A stretch of 64,000 nucleotides of DNA from Fragilariopsis cylindrus CCMP1102. Taxonomy: Eukaryota; Bacillariophyta; Bacillariophyceae; Bacillariales; Bacillariaceae. The position numbers were made by a program, and so were the translations under genes. The stretch's first letter is position 1, and every line of letters starts with the position of its first letter. The notes beneath the pieces were generated by a model. The model was not told the origin of the DNA. It ran no database searches and saw only the letters and a program-made list of their open reading frames with translations. Positions 43,280 through 53,830 of this stretch are shown here, piece after piece. The stretch covers positions 1-64,000 of the forward strand of contig FMBT01000465.1 of assembly GCA_900095095.1 (NCBI GenBank). The letters run 5' to 3'.

Positions 43280-43774
43280 ATCTGTTGTGTGTATACTTTT
43301 ATTTTGAAAACTTAACAGGTTCTAGTATTAATAACATTTCTGAATAATTAGTTGGTTTACCGGTGATTCTAACTCCTACTTTATATCAACGAAGTCATAC
43401 TTGGACAAATTAATCGGTACGTGATCATCAATTCACTTGATATGTTTTTTTTTTTCTTCATACTGTTAATAAAAGAAAGCTAGAAAAATGATCATATGAA
43501 TAATATAGATAAGTAACGTCAATCATTAATTATTACGGCCACAACAAAAAGAGAAGGTTGATGCAGTTTATGAGGCCTTGTAAGAAGCGTTTTCTACATC
43601 CCATGAAATATCAAATATATAATAAATTAAAACTGATAGAAGATGTAAGAGATCCGTACACTTACATACTTATCTTTATCAGCTTCATCGATCTGATTTC
43701 GTTTCTATTTTTCGTGGCTTGCTTCGATTTTATTTTTATTTCATACCTCGTACAGCGGATCGTTGTTGTCGCAG
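43280..43774. other. no gene seen
   Basis: AT-rich 3' flank of the gene ending at 43775. Confidence 0.5.
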
Positions 43775-45205
43775 TTAGGATGTGACCGCCTTGATAAAAC
43801 CTTTTAGTTTGAATGCCTTCAAACCACCGTTCCGCATTTCATCGGTATCGAAGTCTTCATCATTGCACGCATCGATCAAATCATCCATCGATACAATATC
43901 CTGTTCGACCAACCAAGCATGGAACTTATCTGGTGTTACTTTAAGGCAATCCTTCTTCATTACCAAAAATTCCAACAATGAGTAAGAAGATGTCGGTGGA
44001 AACGTCGGTTGCGACACCCGTCCGATTGTTCCTTCTACTTGTGGGGAATGTTGCCGAAGAATTGGAATTTCCTGCACGTCTACGCTGTTCTTCTCGGATT
44101 GAGCGGATGCACCTGTCGATACGACTTCTTCTTGTTTGGACGGGAGTAGGGGCTCGGAACGAGATTGTGATGCCGAAAACAACAACAGATGTTCTGCTGC
44201 TGTTTTTTCTATTTCCCCATCATTATCGTCCAATCTCATCCGTCGCTTTTTAGGGGTGAAGAACTTCCGAGCGTTAGTCGAATCAGAATCGATGGAGTGA
44301 GAAATATTGTCAACGAAAAGATTATTCGAAAGATGCCCGGTTGCGGCGGCGGCGGCGGCGGCATCTTCCCCGTCGATTGAATCGCACACATCATCATCAG
44401 GAAATGCAAAAAGGCCAAGCTTGAAGAAAGCAGAAACTAAAGACCCTGCTAATGTTTTATATTTACAACCTTCCACCGGATCTGTTTCCAAGTCGACAAG
44501 ATCGGCAATCCTCAAGAAAAATTGTTCACCTGATACAAAACTGAAGTTGGATCGTACAACATCCAGAAATTCATCTGGATTCGCGTCGTCGTTTGCGTGG
44601 AGTAAGAATTTGATCATAGGATCAATTACCTCAAATCCCGCAGAAGACTTCACCTTGCGGACTAATTTTCCCATCTCGTCGTAGAATCTTTTTTCGGAAT
44701 CCACTAATTTTCCCATCTCGTCGTAGAATCTTTTTCCGGAATCCTCGTTCGATTTTGCCTGATTTAAGATTAAACTGCTGTGACTGTTGAGGTTAGTTTT
44801 GACCAAATTGTCATGACGGGCAGATTTACCCTCGAGTATATTCTCCTGACTCTTGATATTACTAAGGATCAAATTGCTGATATCCGATCGCTCAATGCGG
44901 GCTCTATTGTCGTGCTGTTCAATCGCCTTAGCCAAATATTCAGTTTTATTCGACATGAAGGGACTCTCTTGATGTTGCATTATCGCCAAGTCATCCTTCA
45001 CTAACTGTGCATCTTCAGTTGCAACTTTATTGGTATCTCCGGTTTTTACCGCGTGTTTTTGACGTCTTTTAGTATTATTACGATCTTGATTCAAACTCCT
45101 AAGAGACCCATGTTTCTCATGTGTTTCCGATGATGGTGTCGTCGAAAGTAGAGTTGATTGGGACTCGTGAGTATCCCATGGGGATAGGGATGATGGATTT
45201 TGCAT
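43775..45205 (-). CDS. protein with C-terminal SAM-like domain, inside transposon block
   Basis: An intact 476-residue frame from ATG 45205. Residues about 40-185 are helical and charged, with a short tandem duplication (two copies of [KS]EKRFYDEMGKLV-like sequence near 158-180, duplicated at DNA level at 44660-44750). A compact middle (IDPMIKFLLHANDDANPDEFLDVVRSNFSFV) is followed by a disordered acidic part with a basic KKRRMR near residue 310. The last 50 residues (LVEQDIVSMDDLIDACNDEDF, then NGGLKAFKLKGFIKAV) resemble a SAM-like helical module. It may be cargo or an accessory gene of a mobile element, since it lies just inside the right inverted arm, or an ordinary gene. The catalytic role, if any, is unknown. 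Confidence 0.65.
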   Translation of the reverse strand: MQNPSSLSPWDTHESQSTLLSTTPSSETHEKHGSLRSLNQDRNNTKRRQKHAVKTGDTNKVATEDAQLVKDDLAIMQHQESPFMSNKTEYLAKAIEQHDNRARIERSDISNLILSNIKSQENILEGKSARHDNLVKTNLNSHSSLILNQAKSNEDSGKRFYDEMGKLVDSEKRFYDEMGKLVRKVKSSAGFEVIDPMIKFLLHANDDANPDEFLDVVRSNFSFVSGEQFFLRIADLVDLETDPVEGCKYKTLAGSLVSAFFKLGLFAFPDDDVCDSIDGEDAAAAAAATGHLSNNLFVDNISHSIDSDSTNARKFFTPKKRRMRLDDNDGEIEKTAAEHLLLFSASQSRSEPLLPSKQEEVVSTGASAQSEKNSVDVQEIPILRQHSPQVEGTIGRVSQPTFPPTSSYSLLEFLVMKKDCLKVTPDKFHAWLVEQDIVSMDDLIDACNDEDFDTDEMRNGGLKAFKLKGFIKAVTS

Positions 45206-45499
45206 CTTAGAAATATCGATAGAGGTAGCTTCGTGTTTTTTTTCTCTTTGAACTTGTACCGATTAAAATAATTATGAGAGTTTCCAACTGTCGAACAAGT
45301 CTAGCAACGGGGTCGTTACTGGCAGTATTTTCGCCATTTTATTCTTCACTGCTGAATTGGGCGATTAGAAACAGATTTCAATCAAAACGGACAGCGATCG
45401 CTCATTGTCGTTGTTGTTAGCTTGTTTACGGTGTATTACCTCGAAATATTTCAATCGAAACGGACACTGATCGCTCATTGTCGTTGTTGTTAGCTAATC
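45206..45499. other. promoter side of the SAM-like gene, with tandem duplication
   Basis: Two copies of a unit of about 50 bp, ATTTCAATC.AAACGGACA..GATCGCTC followed by ATTGTCGTTGTTGTTAGCT, at about 45370-45420 and 45449-45498. Confidence 0.7.
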
Positions 45500-45682
45500 T
45501 ACGGTCTACCAATCTTCGTAAAACGGTGTATTTTTTCGAAACGGAAGGAATAAACTTTTCATGGAATTTCATGGAATTTTGTCGTTTCTCTTCGTAAAAC
45601 GGTGTATTAGTACGTCGAAACGGAAGCAATAAACTTTTCATGACGTTTCATGGTGTTTTTGCCCGTTTCATCCGTTTTAATT
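45500..45682 (-). repeat. right arm of a 9-kb inverted repeat
   Basis: The reverse complement matches 36718-36860 in order. It contains an internal duplication of TTCGTAAAACGGTGTATT and of GAAACGGAAG.AATAAACTTTTCATG. Confidence 0.75.
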
Positions 45683-47837
45683 AAAATTAATAAGACACTT
45701 CGACAAAAAATCAATGCATGCGCGATCTGATGGCTAGATCAACTCTCAAGAACAGATTATTTTTGACACGAACCCATGTATAATTTTGTACCACGAAAAA
45801 GAAGTAATAAATAATTATTTAGATTGGGTCCATAGGTGACATTTATGGATTTATCAATAAATATCATTTGGGGCTAAGTACTGTATGGCATTATAATATT
45901 ATTTTAAAACACTCATAATTCGCCATAGGATAAAAATTGCTAAAAATGGAGGGCATAAGTTTATGATGTCCATATACTTATGGCCTTTCCATTTCTTAAA
46001 CCTTCAAAAAAATTTAAATTTTTTTTGTACTGACATTTTTTGTCAAGGCCTAGTTTGCTTGGAAATGAAAAATTATAACAGATATTTAGGTAAGAAAACT
46101 TTAAGATTACGTGTTCTCCAGCGAGAGTGAACTGAATTGGGGTGAACGAAAAAATAGTTTCATATTTTTTTTGTCTTTCTTTCACTCATTTTGGACTCTA
46201 TTTTCAGTCTCTTTTTTTATTCCTCTCCCAAAAAAGGACTGAGAACACCCTGTATTATTCCACTATTTATAGTGGAATGCCTCACAAAAATTAGACAACC
46301 AACAACAACAACAACAACAACAAACAACAAACAACAATAGAAATGACAGCCACAATATAGTAATTATATTGACACCAATAAATTTCAAAGATGAATGAAG
46401 AAAACAATGAACATAATATGAACAGCAGCAGCAGCTTTAAAATGGATAGTAGTAGTAGCAGCATTAGCATTAGTAGTAGTGAAAAACAACAATAATTTGA
46501 CATTGTGCTAGATAGCTTCTTTGGACCTGATCCTCCCCCCTCCAGATCACTGCACATTTGGGTCTGTGCTCAAATTAAAAAAATAGCGCATTCCGTGATG
46601 GAAAAGCACTTGAACAATGCTTATAAGTAGTTCTACTACGGGTCACACCAATATTGATTTGAGAATTTGTAGGGGAATCTTGTCTTGGGACCAATGCAAA
46701 TGGAAGAGTGCGCTGCCAGAGTTGATGATGTATGTTCAATATGATATTGTCTACTACCCAAACAAATGAGCGACAAAGAACAAATAGAAGAGCAAGCATG
46801 ACTTTTAATTTAACACCTCCCATGTGTATTATTTTAGTGAGGCTTTGGCTGTTTTACGTAGGGTACAAGTACCTGTACAAAAGAAAAGTAGGGGCGGGCC
46901 AAAATTTATGCAGATATTAAAAAATCAATATGTATTCAATATAATTGAGCCGCATTAATTTCTCCAATTTTTATGCAAATTGTAATTCTTGGTTTAGTAG
47001 TAATCATTAAATATTAGCTAGTAAGGGAGCTAATATATTATGCAGTAGAAGACTAGAGTGTTTAGAATTTCTATCTGTATTGTGATGTTATCAGGTAAGT
47101 AGGGAAACTAGCTAGTAAAAACCCTGATGTGTATTATTGCATCCTATATGGCAGTACATAGTTGTTTGCTGTAATGATATATAGGTGTTTGGATCTTTTT
47201 GATGTGCGATTGCAACGGCTTATATAGTATTGTACTGTTAATTTTCTATGCTAGCTATATAACTGCTTTTGTAAATTGTGACTGTGGTAACATAACAACG
47301 TCCATGCTTGTGGTGCATGTGATAACAGTATGATGCTACTTTTATGCCCTTGTGACACGCATCTCTTATGTACTGTATTTGTAACAGCTTGTTACTTTTA
47401 TGCCTCTCAACATTTGACTGATTGGTTTGATGACTTGCTTAGTATGTGAATCATTAGTTGTGGCTGGGATCTTCTTTCCTAGGTGCAAACTGGAGCCTTT
47501 ACTACATAGAAGCATGCTAGGAAAATTTATGGTTTTATCTTGTGTTAGTGCTGCTAAACAGATAGGACATAGTTCTTTGTGGTGGGCGGGAGGATGGTGC
47601 TTTGTGAAGTAATCTTTTTAACTGGAGCACACTCAATGTCAAATTGAAATCCTTGGAGCACCCAGCACTCTGATACAACTTCGCGCCATCACAAACAATG
47701 ACACAAAGCACACCAACTCACCAGTTACCCCTCTTACTAATTAAAAGAGCCCTTGTACAATAATAAGCCAAAATACACACAATTAGGTCAAATACCTTTA
47801 AAGATAACCAATTGTTCACCTTCTACTCGTACCGACT
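45683..47837. other. gene-poor repeat region
   Basis: About 2.15 kb. A (CAA)n tract lies at about 46300-46322. Weak minus-strand coding traces near 46575-46760 are not enough to call. I see no intact gene. Confidence 0.5.
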
Positions 47838-48329
47838 ATGGATGCATTGGCACAACAACTGACAACTCGTACTGAGAAAACGATTGTAATGGTGAAGCAA
47901 TGGGACAATGCAACACCCCATATGTGTAAAACACTGAAGAAATGGATGAAGAAGGAATTCTATACCCGAGGATGGGAGCTACGAAATCAACCACCTAATT
48001 CACCCATCACAAATACAAAGGATTCTGCAATGTTCCCTTCCATGGCAAAGATACTAACAGCATATCAAGGTATGTACAATCGGTCCCATTATCTACAGGG
48101 AGAAGAACTTTGGAGGGGAATTCAACATGTGTACAACAATTATCCACTATCTACTCTATCTCGTGCATACATGCATCATGCTCAAATTGCTAATGCCATT
48201 ATTGATTGTGAAGGTGGTGATGAATTTGTGATGGCATCGAGATCTGGTTGTCTCTATTCCATTATTTACAATCTGGGCGTAAACAAAAATCATACTTATT
48301 GTCCACGGCTGTTAAACTTCAAAACTTGA
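47838..48329 (+). pseudogene. Tc1/mariner-like transposase C-terminal fragment
   Basis: 163 residues matching the C-terminal half of a Tc1/IS630-type DDE domain. KQWDNATPHM contains the second catalytic Asp. NQPPNSPITNTKDSAMF corresponds to the QPPNSPDLNVLD block, whose last Asp would be the third catalytic residue. YPLSTLSRAYMHHAQIANAI matches the usual end helices. The N-terminal DNA-binding part and the first catalytic Asp are not seen upstream, so this is a truncated copy even though this piece is open. Ends shortly before a GGAACTTGGAACTTGGAACTT run. Confidence 0.65.
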
Positions 48330-48339
48330 AAACAGAACT

Positions 48340-48363
48340 TGGAACTTGGAACTTGGAACTTAA
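48340..48363. repeat. short GGAACTT tandem repeat
   Basis: Three to four copies of a GGAACTT heptamer next to the transposase fragment. Confidence 0.8.
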
Positions 48364-48562
48364 ACAAGTAAGTAGAATTAAACACCACTATGACAAACAC
48401 AATCAAAAACACGACTATAGATTTAACTAAAAAGTAGCCTCTACTCTATATCTAAAGAGGAAGACAAGACGACAGAAAAATATAAATTGTGTACAGTCAA
48501 TTGACCTAAACCTTTTGTATCGATCTGCTAGTATTCAGTATCCATTTGGGAGAACGAAAAGT

Positions 48563-49877
48563 ATGTCTGAGGTCAAGGCGACATATGGATGTCCTTGTTG
48601 TGGCAATATCCTTAGGAAGTGGGGATTTTGTTTGACGCACATGGAAGAATGCTGTCCTGAACAGATCAAAAACAAGAGAGAATTACAGCAACACTGTGCT
48701 AGTATATTATTATAAAGTGGAAAACGGACGTCCCGCCCCCCTCATCGTCACCAGCAGCGTACGATATATTCTAGAAGTAGAGTGAATCAATATCAAAACA
48801 ACAAACCTACTGTGCAATCGCAACAAACACCAACACCGCATCCATCCATCCCAAACACAGATCGTTCCTAACAATCCCATTTAAAAATACACTCGATATC
48901 TTCATGGCCAGATCAAACGAGTAGAGGAATCTCGATACTTCATGGAATCACGGCCATAACAACAAACGATAAAACGCAGAAAATTTACGACGATGGGCCA
49001 AATATATCGTGGAACAATCCAGCAGAGCGGCGCATCACTTTCATAAACAACCTAAAGCCACAACCGCTCCATTTCTCCTGCCATACGCACCGACAACGAC
49101 AACCTGGATTGTTGTTCTCGATACTTGTGCAGTCCTCGAATTCTACGAATCAGTGTGTGGTATAATTCATTTAGCGAGACAAGCCCACCAACAACAACAG
49201 CATCGTCAACACATTGCTTCTTCTGATTCTTAGGTATCGCTAGCAGTAAAAGTACAAGCCGTATCACTATCTTGATACCATATGCCGTATGGAATGAATT
49301 GGATTATCGGTCAAAGAAGAAAAACAAGAATCAAGAATACAAAGCACGGAGAGCGAGCCGGATGTTGATGAACGAACTGAAAGAACAGCAGGAGCAACAG
49401 CAACGTTCAGTGATTATCGGTACTCGCAGCGCGGCTGTAAGATCTCAGAGTGTGATGGAAATGAATCAAGCCGTGGAATGGTTCTTACAATCGACTATGA
49501 CAGCATCAGAAACAAAAGAGGCAGCAGCAGCAGCAGCAGTAGTAGCAATGAAAATTTGGAACGATGATCGCATTTCGGCTTGTGCTCTCTATGAGAAGAA
49601 TCAGTTATTGATATCGAAGGCTGTCAGTAGTACCGATGGTGGAAACTCAATAGGTAGTGTCGTATTGATCACGTCTGACAAGGTATTATCGGGAAAAGGC
49701 ATTGCGAATCAACTGTTGGTGTACTCTCCTACCGATTTTTTACGGTACTATAACACACCACGGATGGTTGGATTACAGTCAAGAATAGAAAGCAACTTCG
49801 ACAAGAAAGTTTACAAAAGCGACAATAGTGGTAGAGGAAAACTAACCGCGATATATAACTCGATGGACGACCGCTAA
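48563..49877 (+). CDS. zinc-finger plus PIN-domain protein, three-exon model
   Basis: The PIN core is well supported. Exons 48980-49159 and 49234-49877 join in phase 1 across a 74-bp intron (TGT G|GTATAA ... TTCTTAG|GT ATC). They rebuild WIVVLDTCAVLEFYE and ITILIPYAVWNELDY, then SVVLITSDKVLSGKG and LLVYSPTDF, the successive PIN nuclease strands with their acidic residues. PIN domains are metal-dependent ribonucleases. The frame has no Met before 49009. A candidate first exon at 48563-48701 codes MSEVKATYGCPCCGNILRKW with a CxxC..CxxH..C finger; its GTATAT donor and the acceptor at 48979 are both phase 1. The first junction is less certain than the second. An Ala run near the centre comes from (GCA)n. 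Confidence 0.6.
48697..48785. repeat. direct repeat of about 90 bp, left copy
   Basis: Starts GTGCTAGT and includes GACGTCCCGCCCCCCTCATC and CCAGCAGCGTACG. The partner is at 51626-51715. It begins at the end of the zinc-finger ORF. Confidence 0.9.
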
Positions 49878-50753
49878 CAAAAAAGTACTGGAGCAACTAC
49901 TCAGTCCCCTTCTAAATAAATGGTGATATAAGAAGGGACGATAATCCAACGATGCTACATATATTCACGCAGCGTTGTTGTGGCGGGAAGACTAAAAGTT
50001 GCGTGCGAGTGTTGTATTATGTTGCTCTCTTCCTCCCTCTCTCTCTCTATCTCTTATGATTAATTACATAAACCTGTCCGTTTTTACGATGATCCATTCA
50101 TTATATTGTAATATACTGCATACTAGCTATCTTTGAATATTCGATTTGATCTAATTTTGATAGAGCGAAATGTGGTTGTTGAATGAAATTAATCATACTC
50201 GCTATGAGCTCGCCGGTCCCAGTCACTAATGACTCGTGACCATTTGCTACAGTACTTATATATATTGATGATACGGGACATTGTACACAATATATATAGC
50301 ATAGATCTACAACAATGATTGTAGAATTGTAGATAGCAGAGATAGATGATGATAGCGGCATATATTAAATACCGTAGGTTGGGATGACATTCAATATATA
50401 TATCTACTGGATAGCAGAGATAGATGATGATAGTGGCAGATGTTTAAATGCCGTATGCGTATACGACAATCAATTTGAAGTTCAAGATTCATCTCGTCCC
50501 AGTTCCGAACACAAAGAACAACACACCATTGCGATCGATGATATCTATAATATATATATATCGGACATTACTGACTTACTAAAAAGTATGACCTGACAAG
50601 TGTTATTATTAATGACACCTGTACCGCTTTACGATTTTGTGTGCTAACGTACTCCTTATGACATAAAATAAAGCGTACTTCGTATTGAAATCACTACAGT
50701 ACAGTACACAAAAAATACTGGATACACATCAAAACACGAACAGAACCAATTTT
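49878..50753. other. intergenic region with local duplication
   Basis: Two copies of a unit of about 48 bp around AGCAGAGATAGATGATGATA at 50330-50378 and 50408-50455. A (CT)n run lies near 50033-50051. The last 80 bp is the probable promoter of the secreted-protein gene. No gene seen. Confidence 0.6.
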
Positions 50754-51632
50754 ATGATGGCAACATTTTGGATCCTACCAATTACGATGCTTTTAGCATT
50801 GATGGTACTCTTATTGCCCCAAAGTGTCATGGGGCAAGGCGGTATAGCGTCTAACGACCTCGTCCACGACACCCAAGTTGGGGCAAGCCTGCAAAGAAAA
50901 AGGGAACTGGATCACGGGTCGTTCCCCCTATATGCGCCGGTGTCCCCCGTAATTAAGCTGTGTGCAGACAAGGCGGATACTTTTAAACTCAAAAGAAAGA
51001 CAAAGAGTTGTGATTTTATTCAAGGAAAGAGTAAGAAGAAGCGCAAGAAGTTATGTAAAAAGAAAAAAGTAGCCAACGCTTGTCCCAGAACATGTAACTT
51101 GTGCGTCTTAACGAAATGCCCTAAAAAATCTGGGTCGAAAAAGTTTAAGATTGTTCCGTCTTGTAGTGACAATCTTAAGTGTAACTATGACTACATCTTC
51201 ACTGGATGTAATTGGGATGAGATTCGGTGTTCAGCACCGCAGACATTGAAATTCTGCGATAGCGGAGTGTGGGAAACCCTAACCCTAAAGAAACCACAAC
51301 CAATATGCAGTCCCGACGAAGAAGTGTCAGAAGGTTTTCCCTTCGGGGAAGCATGTAAGCCATGCCCTAAAGTAAAACCGGCTGGTAAAGCATGTCCAAA
51401 GGATGCACCTGTAAATCAGTCTGATTGTTCCAAATACAAAAAACGCCTTGATGGTCGTCGTTGCAAGTATGATTTTAGGTACATAGGATGTAACCTAGAC
51501 GAAGTGAAAGAACGGGGATGCACACCATTTAGATCGTTCGAATGCACGGAGGAAAAGAAATGGCAAGAGTCTGTTGCGGACCCAAAACCATGTGGTTTAG
51601 AATTGGCACCTCCAGTGAAACCAGTGTGCTAG
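50754..51632 (+). CDS. secreted cysteine-rich protein with ShK-like domain and duplicated module
   Basis: From ATG 50754 the protein has 292 residues (a second ATG follows at once). A signal peptide is clear (ILPITMLLALMVLLLPQSVMG, about residues 6-26). Residues about 72-122 carry a ShK-type six-Cys pattern: CADKADTF, CDFI, LCKKKKVANACPRTCNLC. Two similar modules follow at about 126-190 and 218-280, each with C.Y.Y/F..GC..DE...C.P.....C....W spacing (CNYDYIFTGCNWDEIRC and CKYDFRYIGCNLDEVKERGC). Very Lys-rich. In diatoms, ShK-like domains occur in secreted or surface proteins, and nothing here implies a venom role. Its 3' end lies in a direct repeat shared with 48.7 kb. Single exon. Confidence 0.75.
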   Translation: MMATFWILPITMLLALMVLLLPQSVMGQGGIASNDLVHDTQVGASLQRKRELDHGSFPLYAPVSPVIKLCADKADTFKLKRKTKSCDFIQGKSKKKRKKLCKKKKVANACPRTCNLCVLTKCPKKSGSKKFKIVPSCSDNLKCNYDYIFTGCNWDEIRCSAPQTLKFCDSGVWETLTLKKPQPICSPDEEVSEGFPFGEACKPCPKVKPAGKACPKDAPVNQSDCSKYKKRLDGRRCKYDFRYIGCNLDEVKERGCTPFRSFECTEEKKWQESVADPKPCGLELAPPVKPVC

Positions 51633-51715
51633 TCTGTTATTAACAAGTGGAAAACAGACGTCCCGCCCCCCTCATCGTTACCAGCAGCGTACGGTATATT
51701 CAAGAAGTAGAGTGA
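51626..51715. repeat. direct repeat of about 90 bp, right copy
   Basis: Covers the last two codons and 3' flank of the Cys-rich gene. Nearly the same as 48697-48785. Confidence 0.9.
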
Positions 51716-51810
51716 TTTTTTTAGTTTTGCATATCACATATACATTCTACAAAGAAAGAAAGAAGGAAGAGGGAAAATTATAAATAGCATTAATAATAAT
51801 AGTACAGTAG

Positions 51811-52221
51811 CTAGCTGATCTTATATTCCATTAAAGCAAATAGCACGTATGATACACGTAGCATCATAATCCACGATAGGGAGGATAAGTAGAAGAAAAA
51901 GAATGATGATGATCCATTTTGAGATGATGGTGCTGATGATGATGCACCATAAGTACTTCTGCTGCTGCTGCTGCTGCTGCTGATCGTACTGGTATTGGTA
52001 TCCGTCGTAGCATTATAATTATTCGTATTGTCAATTTTAGAACTCATTGATAATGATGATGATAATGATAGTGAGGGTGAGGGTGGTTGACTATTACTAC
52101 AAACTGTACTCCAATCATACCAATTAACTTTTTTACATTCGGATCCAATTATACACATATTTTCATTTCTATTACAAGGTGATCCTATTGAAAAACCTGT
52201 AGTTGGAATCGACAACGACAA
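51811..52221 (-). CDS. possible last exon of a Ser-rich surface protein
   Basis: An open frame of up to 136 residues with a non-ATG start. The sequence TTCCAACTACAG|G at about 52199 looks like a splice acceptor, so this is probably a 3' exon. It codes a short Cys-containing part (SPCNRNENMCIIGSECKKVNW, then WSTVC), a Ser/Thr/Asn-rich stalk, and a hydrophobic end (FFFFYLSSLSWIMMLRVSYVL) that could be a GPI-attachment signal or membrane anchor. No upstream exon with a signal peptide was found. Confidence 0.4.
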   Translation of the reverse strand: MSLSIPTTGFSIGSPCNRNENMCIIGSECKKVNWYDWSTVCSNSQPPSPSLSLSSSLSMSSKIDNTNNYNATTDTNTSTISSSSSSSRSTYGASSSAPSSQNGSSSFFFFYLSSLSWIMMLRVSYVLFALMEYKIS

Positions 52222-52593
52222 CGTCCAGTAGTAGTAGTTGTTGTTGTTGTTGGCGTCGTTATTATTATTGTTGTTGGCATCGTGATAATAAAGTAGTCAT
52301 CTCATTTTTCGCCTTCGTTCGGATCAATCGTGCACACTATTGCGGCACGATTGTCGATTGCTTTTTTTTTTTAGAATATTCGATTGATTGATGATACAAT
52401 TATTCTTAAACGTGCTCGACACGACGACGTGAACTCGGTGTACCTCGAGCAACTGTGAATGGATCATACCGTAGACTACTTCGAGTACGAAGTACTTGTA
52501 TGAAGCAATCTGGAACATCCTCGAGATTTAAAAAAAAATCGAAAATCAAAAATTCACACACAACAGCGGGCGCGCGATTCATTCATGCGAACC

Positions 52594-52613
52594 ACTCGAC
52601 TCATGAGTCGAGT
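52594..52613. repeat. perfect 20-bp palindrome
   Basis: ACTCGACTCATGAGTCGAGT. It contains GACTCATGAGTC, reminiscent of paired bZIP half-sites. A further CGACTCATGA copy follows at about 52622. Confidence 0.9.
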
Positions 52614-53307
52614 CGAACCATTCGACTCATGAATCAAATATTTCCACAGAGAAGATCATCGTATTTTAAAATGCTTCTTTGACTTTTTTAACAACGCAAC
52701 GAATGAATAAATCCTTTCCTTTCCAATTTTTGGCACTGTAAACAACAACGACAATATGTAGGGTTCTGGATATCCCAGAGATTTCTCTCCCGGTGAAGGA
52801 GAGAAAAACCATCGTTTCTAGTTTAACAGCCCTCCAGTTCCATTTTAATGCCGGACGGGTATACTTAAATTGTTTGTTGTAGCAACCTCCATCTTTGTGT
52901 TGAAGCATTCCTCCTACACGCTCAATGTGGAGCCCGATGACACGGCCACGACTTCGAATTTAATGGTAAAAATAATCTTAGCGAGGCGATGGTATCCTAT
53001 ACAAACAATACATTTGTTTTGCCTCCATCCTCATATATAACATTGACAGCATCAAATACGACTACAAGTACAAGTACGATTTCACATGGTTATCAGAAAC
53101 ATGCTTATGATTCTCATCGTCGTTGTCGTCTATCTCCTCCAATTACCGATTGTCTAGACGAAGATAGTGTTCCTCGACGGTATCGCATTTGATGCAATTG
53201 GACAAGTAAAAAGGATGTCGTATCTTGTCATGTCGTCCGAAGTCCTGTCAGACGTACGTGATATTTATGCATTACATTATATTATTTCCTCCTGTAATAG
53301 TTCTTCC

Positions 53308-53462
53308 TATTGTGACTTTCGTATCAGAAAAAAACTTTAGTATCAGAGGGGAAAAAAAATCCACTCATTTGTTGTTCTTTACGAATACAATTGTGTTCTT
53401 TTCTGTACTGTATGCAATTGTTCTTCATAATGTGTGATACATTCACACTTCTCATTTCAGTT
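53308..53462. repeat. direct repeat of about 155 bp, copy 1
   Basis: Shares GTTCTTTACGAATACAATTG and GCAATTGTTCTTCATA with copy 2 at 53675-53830. A CCTGTCAGACGTACGTGATA block also occurs at both 53242 and 53871, outside the copies. Confidence 0.85.
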
Positions 53463-53674
53463 TTACACTTCTCACTTCAGTGTTCTCATTTTGTGTTCTC
53501 TTTCATATCTTGTCATGTTGTCTGCTATTGGTCTGACATCACTTCTTGCCGTCTGCTATTGTTCTTCATAGAACAACATTTCTCACTTCAATTTTACACT
53601 TCTCATTCCAGTGTTCTCATTTCATGTTCAATGTTCTCGTTTTGTGTTCTCATTCAGATAGGTATAGTACTTCG

Positions 53675-53830
53675 TATTGTGACTCTAGTATCAGAAAAAA
53701 AACTTAGTATCAGGAAAAAAAACCCACTCATTTATTGTTCTTTACGAATACAATTGTGTCCTTTTCTGTATCGCCGGTATGCAATTGTTCTTCATATGTG
53801 TGATACATCATTCACACTTCTCATTTCAGT
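53675..53830. repeat. direct repeat of about 155 bp, copy 2
   Basis: Partner of 53308-53462, with small indels. The intervening DNA has many TTCTCATTTCAGTG-like units. Confidence 0.85.

Noticed and set aside
46291-46823. minus-strand ORFs of 82-88 codons
   Set aside because: Built on (CAA)n and short frames; too weak to call a gene.
52989-53192. 67-codon ORF
   Set aside because: ATG start but low complexity and no other support.
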